Shown here: positions 25,210 through 35,949 of the stretch, one piece after another
Position numbering within the stretch: the first letter of the stretch is position 1
Layout: every line of letters starts with the position of its first letter
From: Trichopria drosophilae
Taxonomy: Eukaryota; Arthropoda; Insecta; Hymenoptera; Diapriidae
Length of the DNA stretch: 64,000 nt
NCBI GenBank assembly: GCA_030407085.1
Contig: CM059584.1
Coordinates: forward strand, 138,932,001 to 138,996,000
Direction of reading: 5' to 3'
The notes under the pieces: model-generated
The model's input: only the letters and a program-made list of their open reading frames with translations
Told to the model about the DNA's origin: nothing
Databases searched by the model: none
Made by a program: the position numbers and the translations under genes

Positions 25210-25480
25210 CGCAACGGTGAAAAATTCATCTCGCATGCTCGACTCGCCATTGCAAGGGGAGCACGAAGAAAAATAGCAAAATGGAAAAGAAAATTCATCA
25301 CGCGCACTCAAATCGCAAGAAAGAGACGGGTGTCGGACATGGCGAGAAGAGACGGGAGATGAAAGTCGGAAAAATGGAAAAGAAAATTCATCGCATGCAC
25401 TCGGATGACGGGGAAATGTGCAAAACCGAGACAGCAGATTAACTTTCACGAGTGGACGCGCGAAAGAAAGTGAAAAATTG
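25210..25480 (+). repeat. CpG-rich degenerate tandem repeat
   Basis: Three to four units of roughly 85 bp share GAAAAGAAAATTCATC followed by CGC..GCACTC. The stretch is CpG-rich in an otherwise AT-rich intron. Open frames on both strands follow from its composition and are not called as genes. Confidence 0.5.
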
Positions 25481-25589
25481 TGAATGTGACAAATACAAAG
25501 AAGGATTGAGTATTCGATGGTATGGGAAATGTCGGGTTCTAGGCCGAGGAAATCTGGGAAATATGGAGGTAAAGAGATTATTTACTTTT

Positions 25590-25762
25590 TTTTTGTTTCA
25601 ATTTCTTTATGTATACATAGAAGAAATTTTAATGACTATGTGCTTTAAATAAATTCTGTAAAATAAGGATAAAATTATATTATTCTTGTTACCCCTCAAA
25701 TATAACATAATATAATAGTCGAGTAATATTAAAAAAAAGTCCTTAATATTCTTTCAAATATT
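25590..25762 (+). repeat. Direct repeat bordering the left arm, copy 1
   Basis: The roughly 170-bp segment including TTTTAATGACTATGTGCTTT and CGAGTAATATTAAAAAAAA matches 29728-29905 in the same orientation. The pair brackets the left arm like long terminal repeats, although no TG...CA ends or primer site were found. Confidence 0.6.
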
Positions 25763-26115
25763 ATCATTTTGAAACAATAATACATGAATGTTTTCTAAAA
25801 ATATCGCTGGTATTATTATATTTTAATCCATACTATGTGATTATTTGTATTATTATTATTTAAGTTATTTAGCCGTGTTATGTTCTATCTAACTGAATGA
25901 AATTACCTGTCGAATAAATTACTAAAACGATGCTGTTTAATGTCGAAACTGCAATAACGCATCACACATGTTTCACATCATAACAACTGTTTCATTCACA
26001 CAATTAAAAATATATCGTAATGTCTTGACTATACATGACCGGTATCTTTAGAAACATTTTCAAAAATGTAAAATTCGTTATACGTAACTATAACTATATT
26101 AGTTACTTGTCTTTA

Positions 26116-26479
26116 CACGAAGAAACTTTTGAGAACTCTGCTCACCCGAATGCAGGAGAAAACTTATTCCAAAACTAATCAAGACAATAAAATATGATTC
26201 TAAATGGAAAAGAAGATTATTTTTTTATTAATTTTATGTCATTTGATCCTGAGCAATGCCTTAATAATTTTGTAAATGTGTTGAAAATTTTACAAAACAA
26301 TTTTGATTTGAATAGCTCTTAAGAACCATTTCATAGGCTAAAAGTATATGAAAGATTCTTTAATAAAAAAACTAAACCAGACCGAACCACAAAATAATTT
26401 ATTACATTCAGTCAAATTTTTTTTTATGTAATTACCATTCGCGTTTTGGATGAGCGGATCTCGCGAAATTTTCTCCGCG
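26116..26479. mobile_element. TA-flanked MITE (copy 1, left arm of inverted duplication)
   Basis: Inverted termini of the type CACGAAGAAACTTTTGAGA and TACGCGGAGAAAATTT, with TA on both sides. It is orthologous in position to the copy at 32587-32941, so it predates the duplication that produced the two arms. Confidence 0.7.
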
Positions 26480-27225
26480 TACAAAAATTGAAAGTTTACT
26501 GCGAATCTAACTTCTGATATTTCTCAATAAACGCATAAATAAAAATTTATTGATAAATTTATGAAATATTTTGTTACATTTATTGAGCACATAAATAAAA
26601 TTTACTAATACGCATTCCCTTATTTGTATTATTAATATAACTACTTTGATATTTGAAATATCATTTAAATCATCCCATTTGGAAAAGTCGAATACCAAAA
26701 CTGAAATCACTTCATATAGAGTGAAATAAATAATAGAATGTTAATGCTTAACATTACAGATGTAAAGATATCATCCAGTGGATGTCTCTATAGTGACTTG
26801 TACTACATAGAACAATTGCTTACCAATAAAGTATTAAAAGTAATTTCATTACTAGTTGAGATTATAAATATTTCGACAAAGCCTAAACGTTTGTGAATCC
26901 GAGCGATTACGACGGAAGGTGTTTGAAATGTGTATGAAATTTCCAAACTATGGCATTTTAACATCTAATGCAATTGGTAGGTTCAAGCCGTTAATTATTT
27001 TATTTTAATTTTTAAATGCACCTACGTTAAATCTATATTAAAGTATCAAAAGCTTATATTTGAACTAACTATTTGATTTACGGATTAAATGAGCTACAGC
27101 TGAAAGTTTTGCATTTTGATTATTTTTTTCATAATATAAAACTCTGAATTACTTCTTCATGAAAAGATGACTGTTATGGACCAGCAATTGATGAGATGCT
27201 GAGTTCAATATACCAACATTTTCAT

Positions 27226-27902
27226 TTAGTTATAGTAAGTCTTAGAATGTTGCACTAGAGGGACACGTTTCCTAAAAAGGACAGGATGAAGAATATGATT
27301 TAATAATGAATTATTTTTCTCCTTTGAATTCAACTGTAATATAATGGCTTCTCCTAAACATGAAATTGCACTAACTAATTGTTTCTGTTTTGATTCTATA
27401 CCCTTGTCTCTTTTCATCACTGTTTCCGAAACAGCCACTTTTATCTCAGGATTGAGTAAAGGAGCACCGATGGCCTTACAATTTGCAGGTAACAAATATT
27501 TCTCGCACAATTCCTTACGAGTTTCCTTTTTCAAACCCGTAGTAGCTACATGTTCAAAACGGCTAGCTATTTCTCCGTGAATATCTGCGGCATATTTTTC
27601 CAATATGCAAGGCTCATCTCCCAATATAGCTAAGACTTCTTGGTCTAATTCGATTGTAGCATCTTAAAGCATCCTAACAATGTCTTGAATGTGGGCATCT
27701 TGTTGTTCGTCCTGGTTTTCATCCTGGTTTTCAATATTTTCAGAGAGATTGTGCTCTTCCTCATTCAACAGTACATTCATAGAAGTTATTATATCTTCAA
27801 TATTATCATTATCTGAGATAACAGAATTGATATTTGTTGAACCCTCTGCAAGGTTAGAATTCGATGCGTGGCCTTTAGGATCGCCGTCGTTACCAGCCAT
27901 CA
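27226..27902 (-). pseudogene. Gag-like gene, second exon, one in-frame stop
   Basis: On the minus strand the frame reads from an ATG at 27900 (MAGNDGDPKGHASNS). It passes through an acidic, Asn/Glu-rich stretch (QDENQDEQQD) to a TAA at 27664-27666. It then continues in the same frame to 27226, through a compact helical domain. Recognisable points are LGDEPCILEKYAADIHGEIA, GLKKETRKELCEKYLLPANC, LLNPEIKVAVSETVMKRDKG and a KQKQLVSAISCLGEAI helix. The pattern G.....L..KY..P.NC....P.LNPE.K......RD is one I associate with gag-like proteins of insect tyrosine-recombinase retroelements; this is from memory, not a search. The C-terminus runs into the 76-bp direct repeat, so it is probably truncated. 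Without the single stop, spliced to 28206-28347, it would be a continuous frame. Confidence 0.6.
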
Positions 27903-28205
27903 CTAAATAGAATATATAGAATTGAATAATTCTAGAACGGTATTTTATTATAATTATTGCGTTCATTTAAGATGTGTTAGGCAGCCCCATAGACTGCCCT
28001 GCATCCGAACGTAATGAATAACAAATTTTAAAATGTAGTGAGACAGTCCCTGAAACTGCCCTGTCTACAATCTAATAGAGTGATTTATTTACTCTCATTA
28101 CTGGAAATAACTTAAACTATATTAAAATGTACGGAAACAGTCCCATAAACTGTCCTGATTACATAGTATTGTTATTCCACATGTCAAAAAATAAAGGTTA
28201 TTAAC

Positions 28206-28347
28206 CTCCTCGGCATTCCGTCTTTTTTGGAGAATCTGGTGATGTAAATTCGTGATTCCTACGCAATCGATTCATTTTCCGTTCCATTTTTCTAAATTTC
28301 CTTAACAAATAATCCTCCGAATCTTTTGAATGGTTTCTTTTCGGCAT
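28206..28347 (-). pseudogene. Gag-like gene, first exon (basic N-terminus)
   Basis: On the minus strand an ATG at 28347 opens MPKRNHSKDSEDYLLRKFRK. It continues with a Lys/Arg-rich, probably helical segment and an SPDSPKK motif. Unspliced, the frame ends at TAA 28201-28203 after 48 codons. A donor, GAG|GTTAAT, lies just before the stop. It is in phase with an acceptor TATTTAG|TGATGG at 27903, which would fuse this exon to the acidic exon 2. Short basic N-termini of this kind are common in gag-like proteins of insect retroelements that use a tyrosine recombinase (DIRS/Ngaro-like), which is my tentative family. The exon itself is intact, but the gene it belongs to has a stop in exon 2. Confidence 0.45.
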
Positions 28348-29727
28348 GATTGAAAAAATGCGTGTTGAGTGGTTAAGCACTAAAACGTGAATGACAGGAA
28401 CAGTGGAAAGATGACGAATAGATATAGGTATTCAAGAATTTAATAAAATAAATCTTAACTTTAGTGCATCAGTGGTAACACTTGGGCGTGTAACTACATG
28501 TTGTTTCAACTAATCTTTTCGGACGAAGCACATCGCATAATTATGATAGAACTTCACTTAAGGTAAGTTCGTTTAATCATTAATTTTCATTTAGTCATAG
28601 TAAGTCTTAGAATGTTGCACTAGAGGGACACGTTTCCTGAAAAGGACACGATGAAGAAGTTGCCTAAATATAAATCTAACTGCCTAATTTGGAGGAATAA
28701 TATTTAGAATAAATATTTCCTTGCTATGTATAATATAACAACAATAATTACAACATTATTCAACAAAGGTTTTTAGTCATTTTTTCCAAGATTTCTCAAA
28801 ACCAAGTAAGAAGTAAAATTCGACTTATTTTTTACATACATTTTGCATAAAATTGACCAAATATCCTTACGTATCTAGATGAGTATTATTTATTTCTCAG
28901 TTTATTTTTATAAATATACAAGTTATTTTGTAGAAAGAGTAACAATAACATATTTTGAGTATTTTATCTCATGAAGGTAAACATTTTCGTACCTAACATG
29001 AGGAGGACATTGATGACGGCTATTGGCTCATGTAAATAACAACAAAAATACACGTTTTATACTAATGAATAATTCTTAATATAATTTTATGGCCTAACGT
29101 AAACCACACAGAAAAAATGAAACAGTTGGAACTGCTAACTATACAGTAGAATAAGACATAGTAATCATTTTTAGTCAATCTTACCATCTAAATAATGAGC
29201 TCGACAAATTAGACAGTCAATGCTACTATTTAAATAGTAATACCAACTAAAAATCGTATTTGTGACGGATCCTACTATTTAGACAAATACTACTATTCTT
29301 AAATAGAGAAAATGCGTTTAAAGTTTAACAATTGCATTTAAGGTAGTGTAATTGCGATTTACATTATTCAAATAATTCTAAAATGTAATATGGAATCCAA
29401 ATTTCGACACAGATTGATTATTAATCGAAAATCCATCACGCGTTTTCGTTGGTTTCCCAATTTTCAAAAAAAAAGTACAGTTACATGGGTTTTTCCCAGC
29501 GATCGAAAAGTTTTATTTTTCACTATTGTTTTGATGTCATGGCTATTAATAATTTATTATTGCATAGGTCTAAGCATGTGATACAAACAAATTAAATTTA
29601 TTGAAAATTAATATTTATGCTGAAAATGATCACTCTTCCATCGAATTAATTACAAAAGTTATCCGTAATCGTCATTGAATTCCCAGAAATACATTTTTAT
29701 CCAATTTAAAATTAAACGTTTTTTTGG

Positions 29728-29905
29728 TTTTGATTTTTTTAGTAAGTCGATAATGCACAGATGACATTTTAATGACTTTGTGTTTTGAATAAATTCTATA
29801 AAATTGGGATAAAATTATATTATTTTTGTTAACACTGAAATTTAACACAGTATAATACTCGAGTAATATTAAAAAAAAAGTTCTTAATATTCTTCCAAGC
29901 CATTA
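29728..29905 (+). repeat. Direct repeat bordering the left arm, copy 2
   Basis: This is the counterpart of 25590-25762, including TTTTAATGACTTTGTGTTTT. It follows directly after the end of the left arm. Confidence 0.6.
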
Positions 29906-31184
29906 CCCCGAAAGAATCGTCGAAATTTGCAGATTTCACAATTCTCTGTAATATTGATCTCGTCGATCATCCATACATATGGTTGGACTATCGTTATTAC
30001 GGGAAATGCACAGGCGGCTAGAATGGCGCTTATCGAAATCCGATGGCCAGGGTAGAATCATGGCAAACAGCAATTGTTCCCGGAGGTCCAACTTCACTAC
30101 GCTGTTAATTAATTACGTATTTTGCGTAACGGAAAGTATCATGTTTTGACAGCTGTATTATTCGGGTATTTTTTAATGAAATAATGGATTACAAGTTATT
30201 TCGAAGTTCGAATAAACCGCAATCGCAATAACAACGATCGTGTCGAATGAAATGTGGGGAAATTAATTGTTCTAATGTAATCTATTAATTTAAATTATTG
30301 CATTATATAACGAGGAACATTATTATTATTAATGTTATTAACGTGAATGGACTTTTGGGTAATGCGATTGGAATTTGAATCCCATGGTGTAAACCCGACA
30401 CTAGATAATGAGATATGAATAATAATTTTCTCGATTGACGCAAATTTTGAAATTGTTATTGATGTTTCGCCATTTCAGTAGCCTCCTATAGTTTATGGTA
30501 ATAATACCACAAACATGTTATAGCAAAGATTGTTCTTGGTAGTGTTTATTTATAGAAATATTCTATCAGCATTTTTACATATTGAAATGTAATGTCAAAT
30601 TATTTTTGTAATTGCACCAATGTCATAATAACAAGAAACTATATCAAAATGAATATTAGATATTTTGTAAACAATAAGCCGTTTTTAGATACATCATAAA
30701 TGTAAGAAAATATCACATAGTAGTATTGCTTATTGCAGAATCGCATGACAAGTTTCGTATGACAAAACATTTAAATTGTGCTATTTTTTAAGATGTGCGT
30801 AGAAAATTGCTTTTTCGTTACTATGTTTAAGCACGGGTCTGAAAAAAAGATTGGACAAAATGGTTTAAAATGGATAAAATGTACTTATATTACTGTATAA
30901 CATATAAACTACTCTATATATAAATATAGCATTTATTTTTTCGAGTGTACCAAGAGAACTAGTTAATGTTCAGAACTAAATCTTGTCAATACTTGTCAAT
31001 ACTAGAAATTATTATTTTCACGAACTATTTATATATTATTTACTACTGAATATTTAGTATTTATTGAATGATAGATGATGTTTATATATGGTTTAAGGAT
31101 GAATATATTAATTCTCATATAACTATTAATAAATATTATTCTTTATAATACATTACACATCATACCGAATGAACAGATACTAGT
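29906..31184. other. Loop of the inverted duplication
   Basis: 29930-30140 is GC-richer and contains TAATTAATTACG-type homeodomain-like words, possibly a conserved enhancer. The rest is AT-rich without gene or repeat. Confidence 0.35.
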
Positions 31185-33310
31185 GAACATTTCTTACTGG
31201 AAATTCAGTGATGACTATGGATAATTTTTGTAATGAATTCGATGGAAGTAGTGATCATTTTCAGTATGAATATTAATTTTCAACAGATTCGATTTATCGA
31301 CACTTATCCAATAATAAATTATTAATAGTCAAAACGTCAAAACATTAGTGATAAATGAAATTTTTGGATCACTAGGAAAACCCCATGTAACTGTGCTTTT
31401 TTTTTTTTAATTGGGAAACAAATTACCAAATTACATTTTAGAATTATTTGAATAATGTCAATCGCAATTACACCACTTTAAATGCAACTGTGAAACTTTA
31501 AACGCATGTTTTCGATCTAATAATAGTAGTATCTGTCGAGGTCATTATTTAGATGGTAAGATTGACTAAAAATGGTTACTATGTCTTATTCTACTGTATA
31601 GTTAGCAGTTCCAACTGTTTCATTTTTTCCGTGTGGTTTATGTTAGACCATAGAATTATATTAAGAATTATTCATTAGTATAAAATGTATATTTTTGTTA
31701 TTATTTACATGAGCTAATAGCAGTCATCAATGTCCTCCTCATGTTGGTTACAAACATGTTTACCTTCCTGAGATATAATACTGAAAATATGTTATTGTTA
31801 CTCTTTCTACAAATAACTTGTACGTTCATAAAAATAAATTGAGAAATGAGTAATAATCATGTAGATATGTAAGGATATTTGATGTATTTTATGCAAAATG
31901 TTTGTAAAAAATAAGTCGAATTTTATTTCTTACTTGGATTTGAGGAATTTTCAAAAAATGGCTAAAAACCTTTGTTGAATAATGTTGTAATTATTGTTAT
32001 ATTATAGAGAGCAAGGAAATACTTATTTCAAATGTGATTGCTCCAAATTACGCTGTTAGGTTTATAGGCACCTCCTTCATTGTGTCCTTTTTTCTAGTAT
32101 AACATTCCAAGACTTATTTACAACTAAATATGCTTGTGGGTATACTGAACTCAGCTTCTCATCAATGGCTGGTCCAGAATAGTAATCTTTTCATGAAAAT
32201 GTAATTCAGAGTTTTATATTATGAAAAAAATAATAAATGTTTACATTTCGAATTAAGTCAAAATGCAAAACTGTCAGCCATAGCTCATTTTATCAGTGAA
32301 TCATCTATAATGTTAGCTATTAACATTCTATTATTTATATCACTCTGTATGCAGTGACTTTAGTTTTGGTATTCGTCTTTTGCAAATGGGATGATTCAAA
32401 CGATATTTCAAATATCAACGTAGTTATATTAATAATACAAATAAGGGAATGCGTATTAGTAAATTTTATTCATGTGCTCAATAAATGTCACAAAATATTA
32501 AATAAATTTATCAATAAAATTTTTATTCATGCGTTTATTGAGAAATACCAGATGGTTCGATTCAAAGTAAACTTTTAATTTTTATATGCGGAGAAACTTT
32601 TGAGAGCTTTGTTCACCCAAAACGTGGGAAAAATTGCAATTACATAAAAAAATGCGACTAAATGTAACAAATTATTTTTTTGTTCGGTCTGATTTATTTT
32701 CTTTATTAAAGAATCTATGAATTACTTTTAGCCTATGAAATGACCCTTAAGAACCGTTGTTTACAAAGCAAAGATTGTTTTGTAACATTTTCATGGTAAG
32801 GCAATGTTAAGGATCAAATGACACAAAATTAGCGTAAAATATCTTCTTTTCCATTTAGAATCATATTTTATTATCTTGATTATTTTGGACGACATTTTCT
32901 CCCGCATTCGGGTGAGCAGAGTTCTCAAAAGTTTCTCCGTGTAAGGGCAAGTAACTATTACAGTTAAGTTACCTATAACGAATCCTACATTTTTAAAAAT
33001 ATTTCTAAAGTTTAACGGTCAGGACATTACGAAATAATTTTAATTGTGTGAATGAAACAGTTGTTCTGATGTGAGATGTGTGTGATGTGTAATTGTAGTT
33101 TCGTCATTAAACAGCATCGTTTTAGTAATTTATTCGACAAATAATTTTATCCTAGTTAGATGCGACATAATACGGCTAAACAACTTAAGTAATAATAATA
33201 ATAATACAAATAATCATATGATATATAGATTAAAATATAGCACCATCCATATTTTTAGATAACATTTAAGTATTGTTTCAAAATAATAATATTTGAAAGG
33301 TTTTGAAAGC
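31185..33310. repeat. Right arm of large inverted duplication
   Basis: This is the reverse-complement copy of 25745-29695. It lacks the gag-like insertion and has only one copy of the roughly 76-bp sequence that flanks that insertion in the left arm (near 32075-32130, diverged). The loop between the arms is 29696-31184. Confidence 0.8.
32587..32941. mobile_element. TA-flanked MITE (copy 2, right arm of inverted duplication)
   Basis: It begins TGCGGAGAAACTTTTGAGAG and ends with the inverse of CACGGAGAAACTTTTGAGA, flanked by TA (32585-32586 and 32942-32943). The roughly 40-bp termini are well preserved and clearer than in the left-arm copy. Confidence 0.75.
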
Positions 33311-34115
33311 TATTACACTTTATACATTCATTAATTCCGATCCCTCTGTTGAAATATAAATATTAATGTATATGACAAAAGAATCGTTTCTTTTAACGTT
33401 AAGAATTATTTAATTTGCATGTCTAGTACTGTTTTAATAATACTCAACTTTAGTGCTACAACGCAACGGTGCTACGACATTTAAGTAGTTAAGGGCCTTT
33501 CTGGTCAGACATGTACAGGGCTGCGCAAAAAAAAGATTTTTTGAAAACAGGCGGTTAGAATTTCTTATTATTACGATAGCAGTATCATGTAACTGAATTA
33601 ATTATGTCCAATACTTTTCGGTAAAACAGTGATCAGATATGTATATAAATTATTAGTAAGCAAGTTATGGACACGCGATGAATATGTAATAGTATTTTGA
33701 AGTTACTAAAGTTTGAAATTCCTATCGAGAGTGTGCTTTCATCGACATTCTAAAATAACATGATTGTATCATTGTGGAGCATGCCTCATATTTCAGACAT
33801 TCGGTTACGTCAGCGTGGGATTTACCCATATGTGCTCTGTAGATTCGCAATCGGCGGTAGTAATCAAGACCTCGGACAATAGGCGTTCGATACATACGTA
33901 TTTATGCAGTTCCACAAACTATTCCCATATAATACAGCGTCAATCGATAATGAAAAATGCCTATATACTTCCCGAAATCTTGTTCACTTCATATAACCTA
34001 AATCCAATAAGATTTTCAAATTTTTCATGATTTAATATTTATGCATATCACATTTCGAAATAGAAACTGAATTTGTATTAAGTTACTTTTAGGATTACTT
34101 TGCTCTTCAACAAAA

Positions 34116-34360
34116 GTACGCAAAATCGTATTTTGTGCCCTATCGTGAAAAATAGAGTTTTTCGATACAAGGCCGTAAAATCTTACGGTCGTATGTCGAA
34201 CATTACTTTTCGGTATTGAACGCTGTAAAAATTCGATTTCGCGGACTGCATTTAGTCCGTATGGGTTATGTTTTTGACAACATAGATTCATGTTTCATGT
34301 GATTCGTAAACTTTTATTTTACGGACTAAAAGTAGGCCGTAAAATCGTATTTTACGGCTA
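34116..34360. repeat. Cluster of CGCAAAAT/CCGTAAAAT palindromes
   Basis: The first is TACGCAAAATCGTATTTTGT at 34117. A decayed copy GGCCGTAAAATCTTACGGTC lies near 34171. A perfect one, GCCGTAAAATC...ATTTTACGGC, is at 34336-34358. Together they form a small tandem cluster. Confidence 0.6.
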
Positions 34361-35922
34361 TAATACCGACAAATTAATTAAAGAGCAAAGTTTTACTAGA
34401 AATTGTTTACATTGTTCTTTAAAATATTTCTCAAATTTTAAATCACTTTACTGACCCAATTTAATCCGACTGCTGCATATTTTGATAAATTTTCGACGTT
34501 ACACGACTAAATGTCACTAGAATAGAAAAATGACAAGAATTTTCGTGTGACCCGATACATTTCTGTCATATTTTGGAAGACACGCGGATCACGCGAAATA
34601 TATTACGCGATACCCGTCGTCAAAGGTTTCTGGTATGCCCTATATGGAATTTTCGACGTTCGTAGTTAACCTTCTACCGGAAGTATTCGTTCCAAGTTCC
34701 GTACCTTAACTTCCTAAGCATAGTTGGAATTATTTATGTTACAGAACTTACGAGTTCCTCATTCGGAACTATTACGGCAATAAACCGTGTGAATGTCATT
34801 TTTACGGCATAGCGTTGGGTTATTTTAAATTCAAAATTTCTGCCACCGTTAAAATTCGGTTCGAATATATCTCACACAATTACCGTTTTAGAGAATTTAT
34901 CGTACTGGAAAATTTACGTCATACGACTGAATGAAGTTCTGCATTAAAAAGTTCTTCTTTTTTTGAACGTTTGAATGCGAGGCGCAGAATTATGCCGTAT
35001 AATTTTTTTATTTGTTTACAAAAATTTGCATGCAAATAGAACGATTTTAGTAATTCACCTTTAAAATAATGATATGAAACTTTTAATCGTATTATGTTGT
35101 GCTATGTAATCACGTGATTTTGACAATATATATACACGCAACATTTGGACAAGTGGTTAATATGTAAAGCCATGAGATTAAAAGTTTGATTTAATGAGAT
35201 TAACAAGTAAACCTTTATTAAACATTTTCCATACTTAGTATTAACGTAAACGAAAATAATAATGTAATTTAATAGTATCATAATATATTAGTATTAATAT
35301 AATTAATTTATACACATTCGGCTTATTTGAAATCGAACTGGTTCAAACGTGGACTTGAAAAATTGAATTAAGGACCACGCATTAAGTTAATAACAAAATA
35401 CTGAATTCTGTACTCCACGGAGTGCACACGTTTTCGTCTTGGTAATTATAAATACAGATATAATGTTATTTGATATTCTTTACTCATAAAAATAAATATT
35501 TTACATTTTGAAGTTATTTTATTAATTCCAAGTGAATTATTCAGTTTTATTTATGAGCTTTTACAATTTCACATAATACATTTTATGGTAACTGCACTGA
35601 GATTTTGATTTATATTTTCTACTAGATAAATACTCGACGATAAAATTCAACGTTTGTAAACTTTCCATTTTAATTTGTAAACAAAGACAGTTAATTCCTT
35701 TATTTAATTTAAAAAAAATGTGCCATTACGTGATGGAATGTATCTGTGAAATAGCACAAAGATTTGTCTATGAAAAAAGTTAGGTTAGGTTACGTTCTCT
35801 ATTTTGTTAAATTAAGAGGGTATTCTGGAAGTAAAAGTTTTAAACGTCCATTGTACAACTTGTAAATTCTTAAAAATTTATATAAACTTATAGAAGATAT
35901 TACACGTATGCAGATAACCTGC

Positions 35923-35949
35923 AGGGCACAAAATGAAATTTTACGCCCT
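35923..35949. repeat. CGCAAAAT palindrome, copy
   Basis: AGGGCACAAAATGAAATTTT followed by ACGCCCT, preceded by CTGC and followed by TGGTAAAATAAAAT. This is the most complete copy of the family in the window. Confidence 0.65.

Larger units (their letters stand above)
27218..28658 (-). mobile_element. Gag-like retroelement insertion bounded by 76-bp direct repeats
   Basis: The 76-bp sequences at 27218-27293 and 28583-28658 are nearly identical and in the same orientation; both include GTAAGTCTTAGAATGTTGCA. Between them are a broken two-exon gag-like gene and three short CAGTCCC..ACTG.CCTG repeats. No reverse transcriptase or recombinase frame is present, so it is a non-autonomous or deleted copy. 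The right arm of the duplication has a single diverged copy of the 76-bp sequence and no insert. Confidence 0.6.
25745..29695. repeat. Left arm of large inverted duplication
   Basis: After removal of the 27.2-28.6 kb insertion, this arm aligns base by base, with moderate divergence, to the reverse complement of 31185-33310. Landmarks shared in order include the TA-flanked MITE, the block around AATACGCATTCCCTTATTTG (26610/32450), ATTCAACAAAGGTTTTTAG (28758/31965), and GTTGGAACTGCTAACTATAC (29124/31600). No functional gene was recognised in the unit itself. Confidence 0.8.

Noticed and set aside
26507..26710. Matching 67- and 74-codon frames in the two arms (26507-26710 and 32354-32578)
   Set aside because: They match because the arms are duplicated DNA. 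The residues are Ile/Asn/Lys-rich from AT-rich sequence, with no sign of selection.
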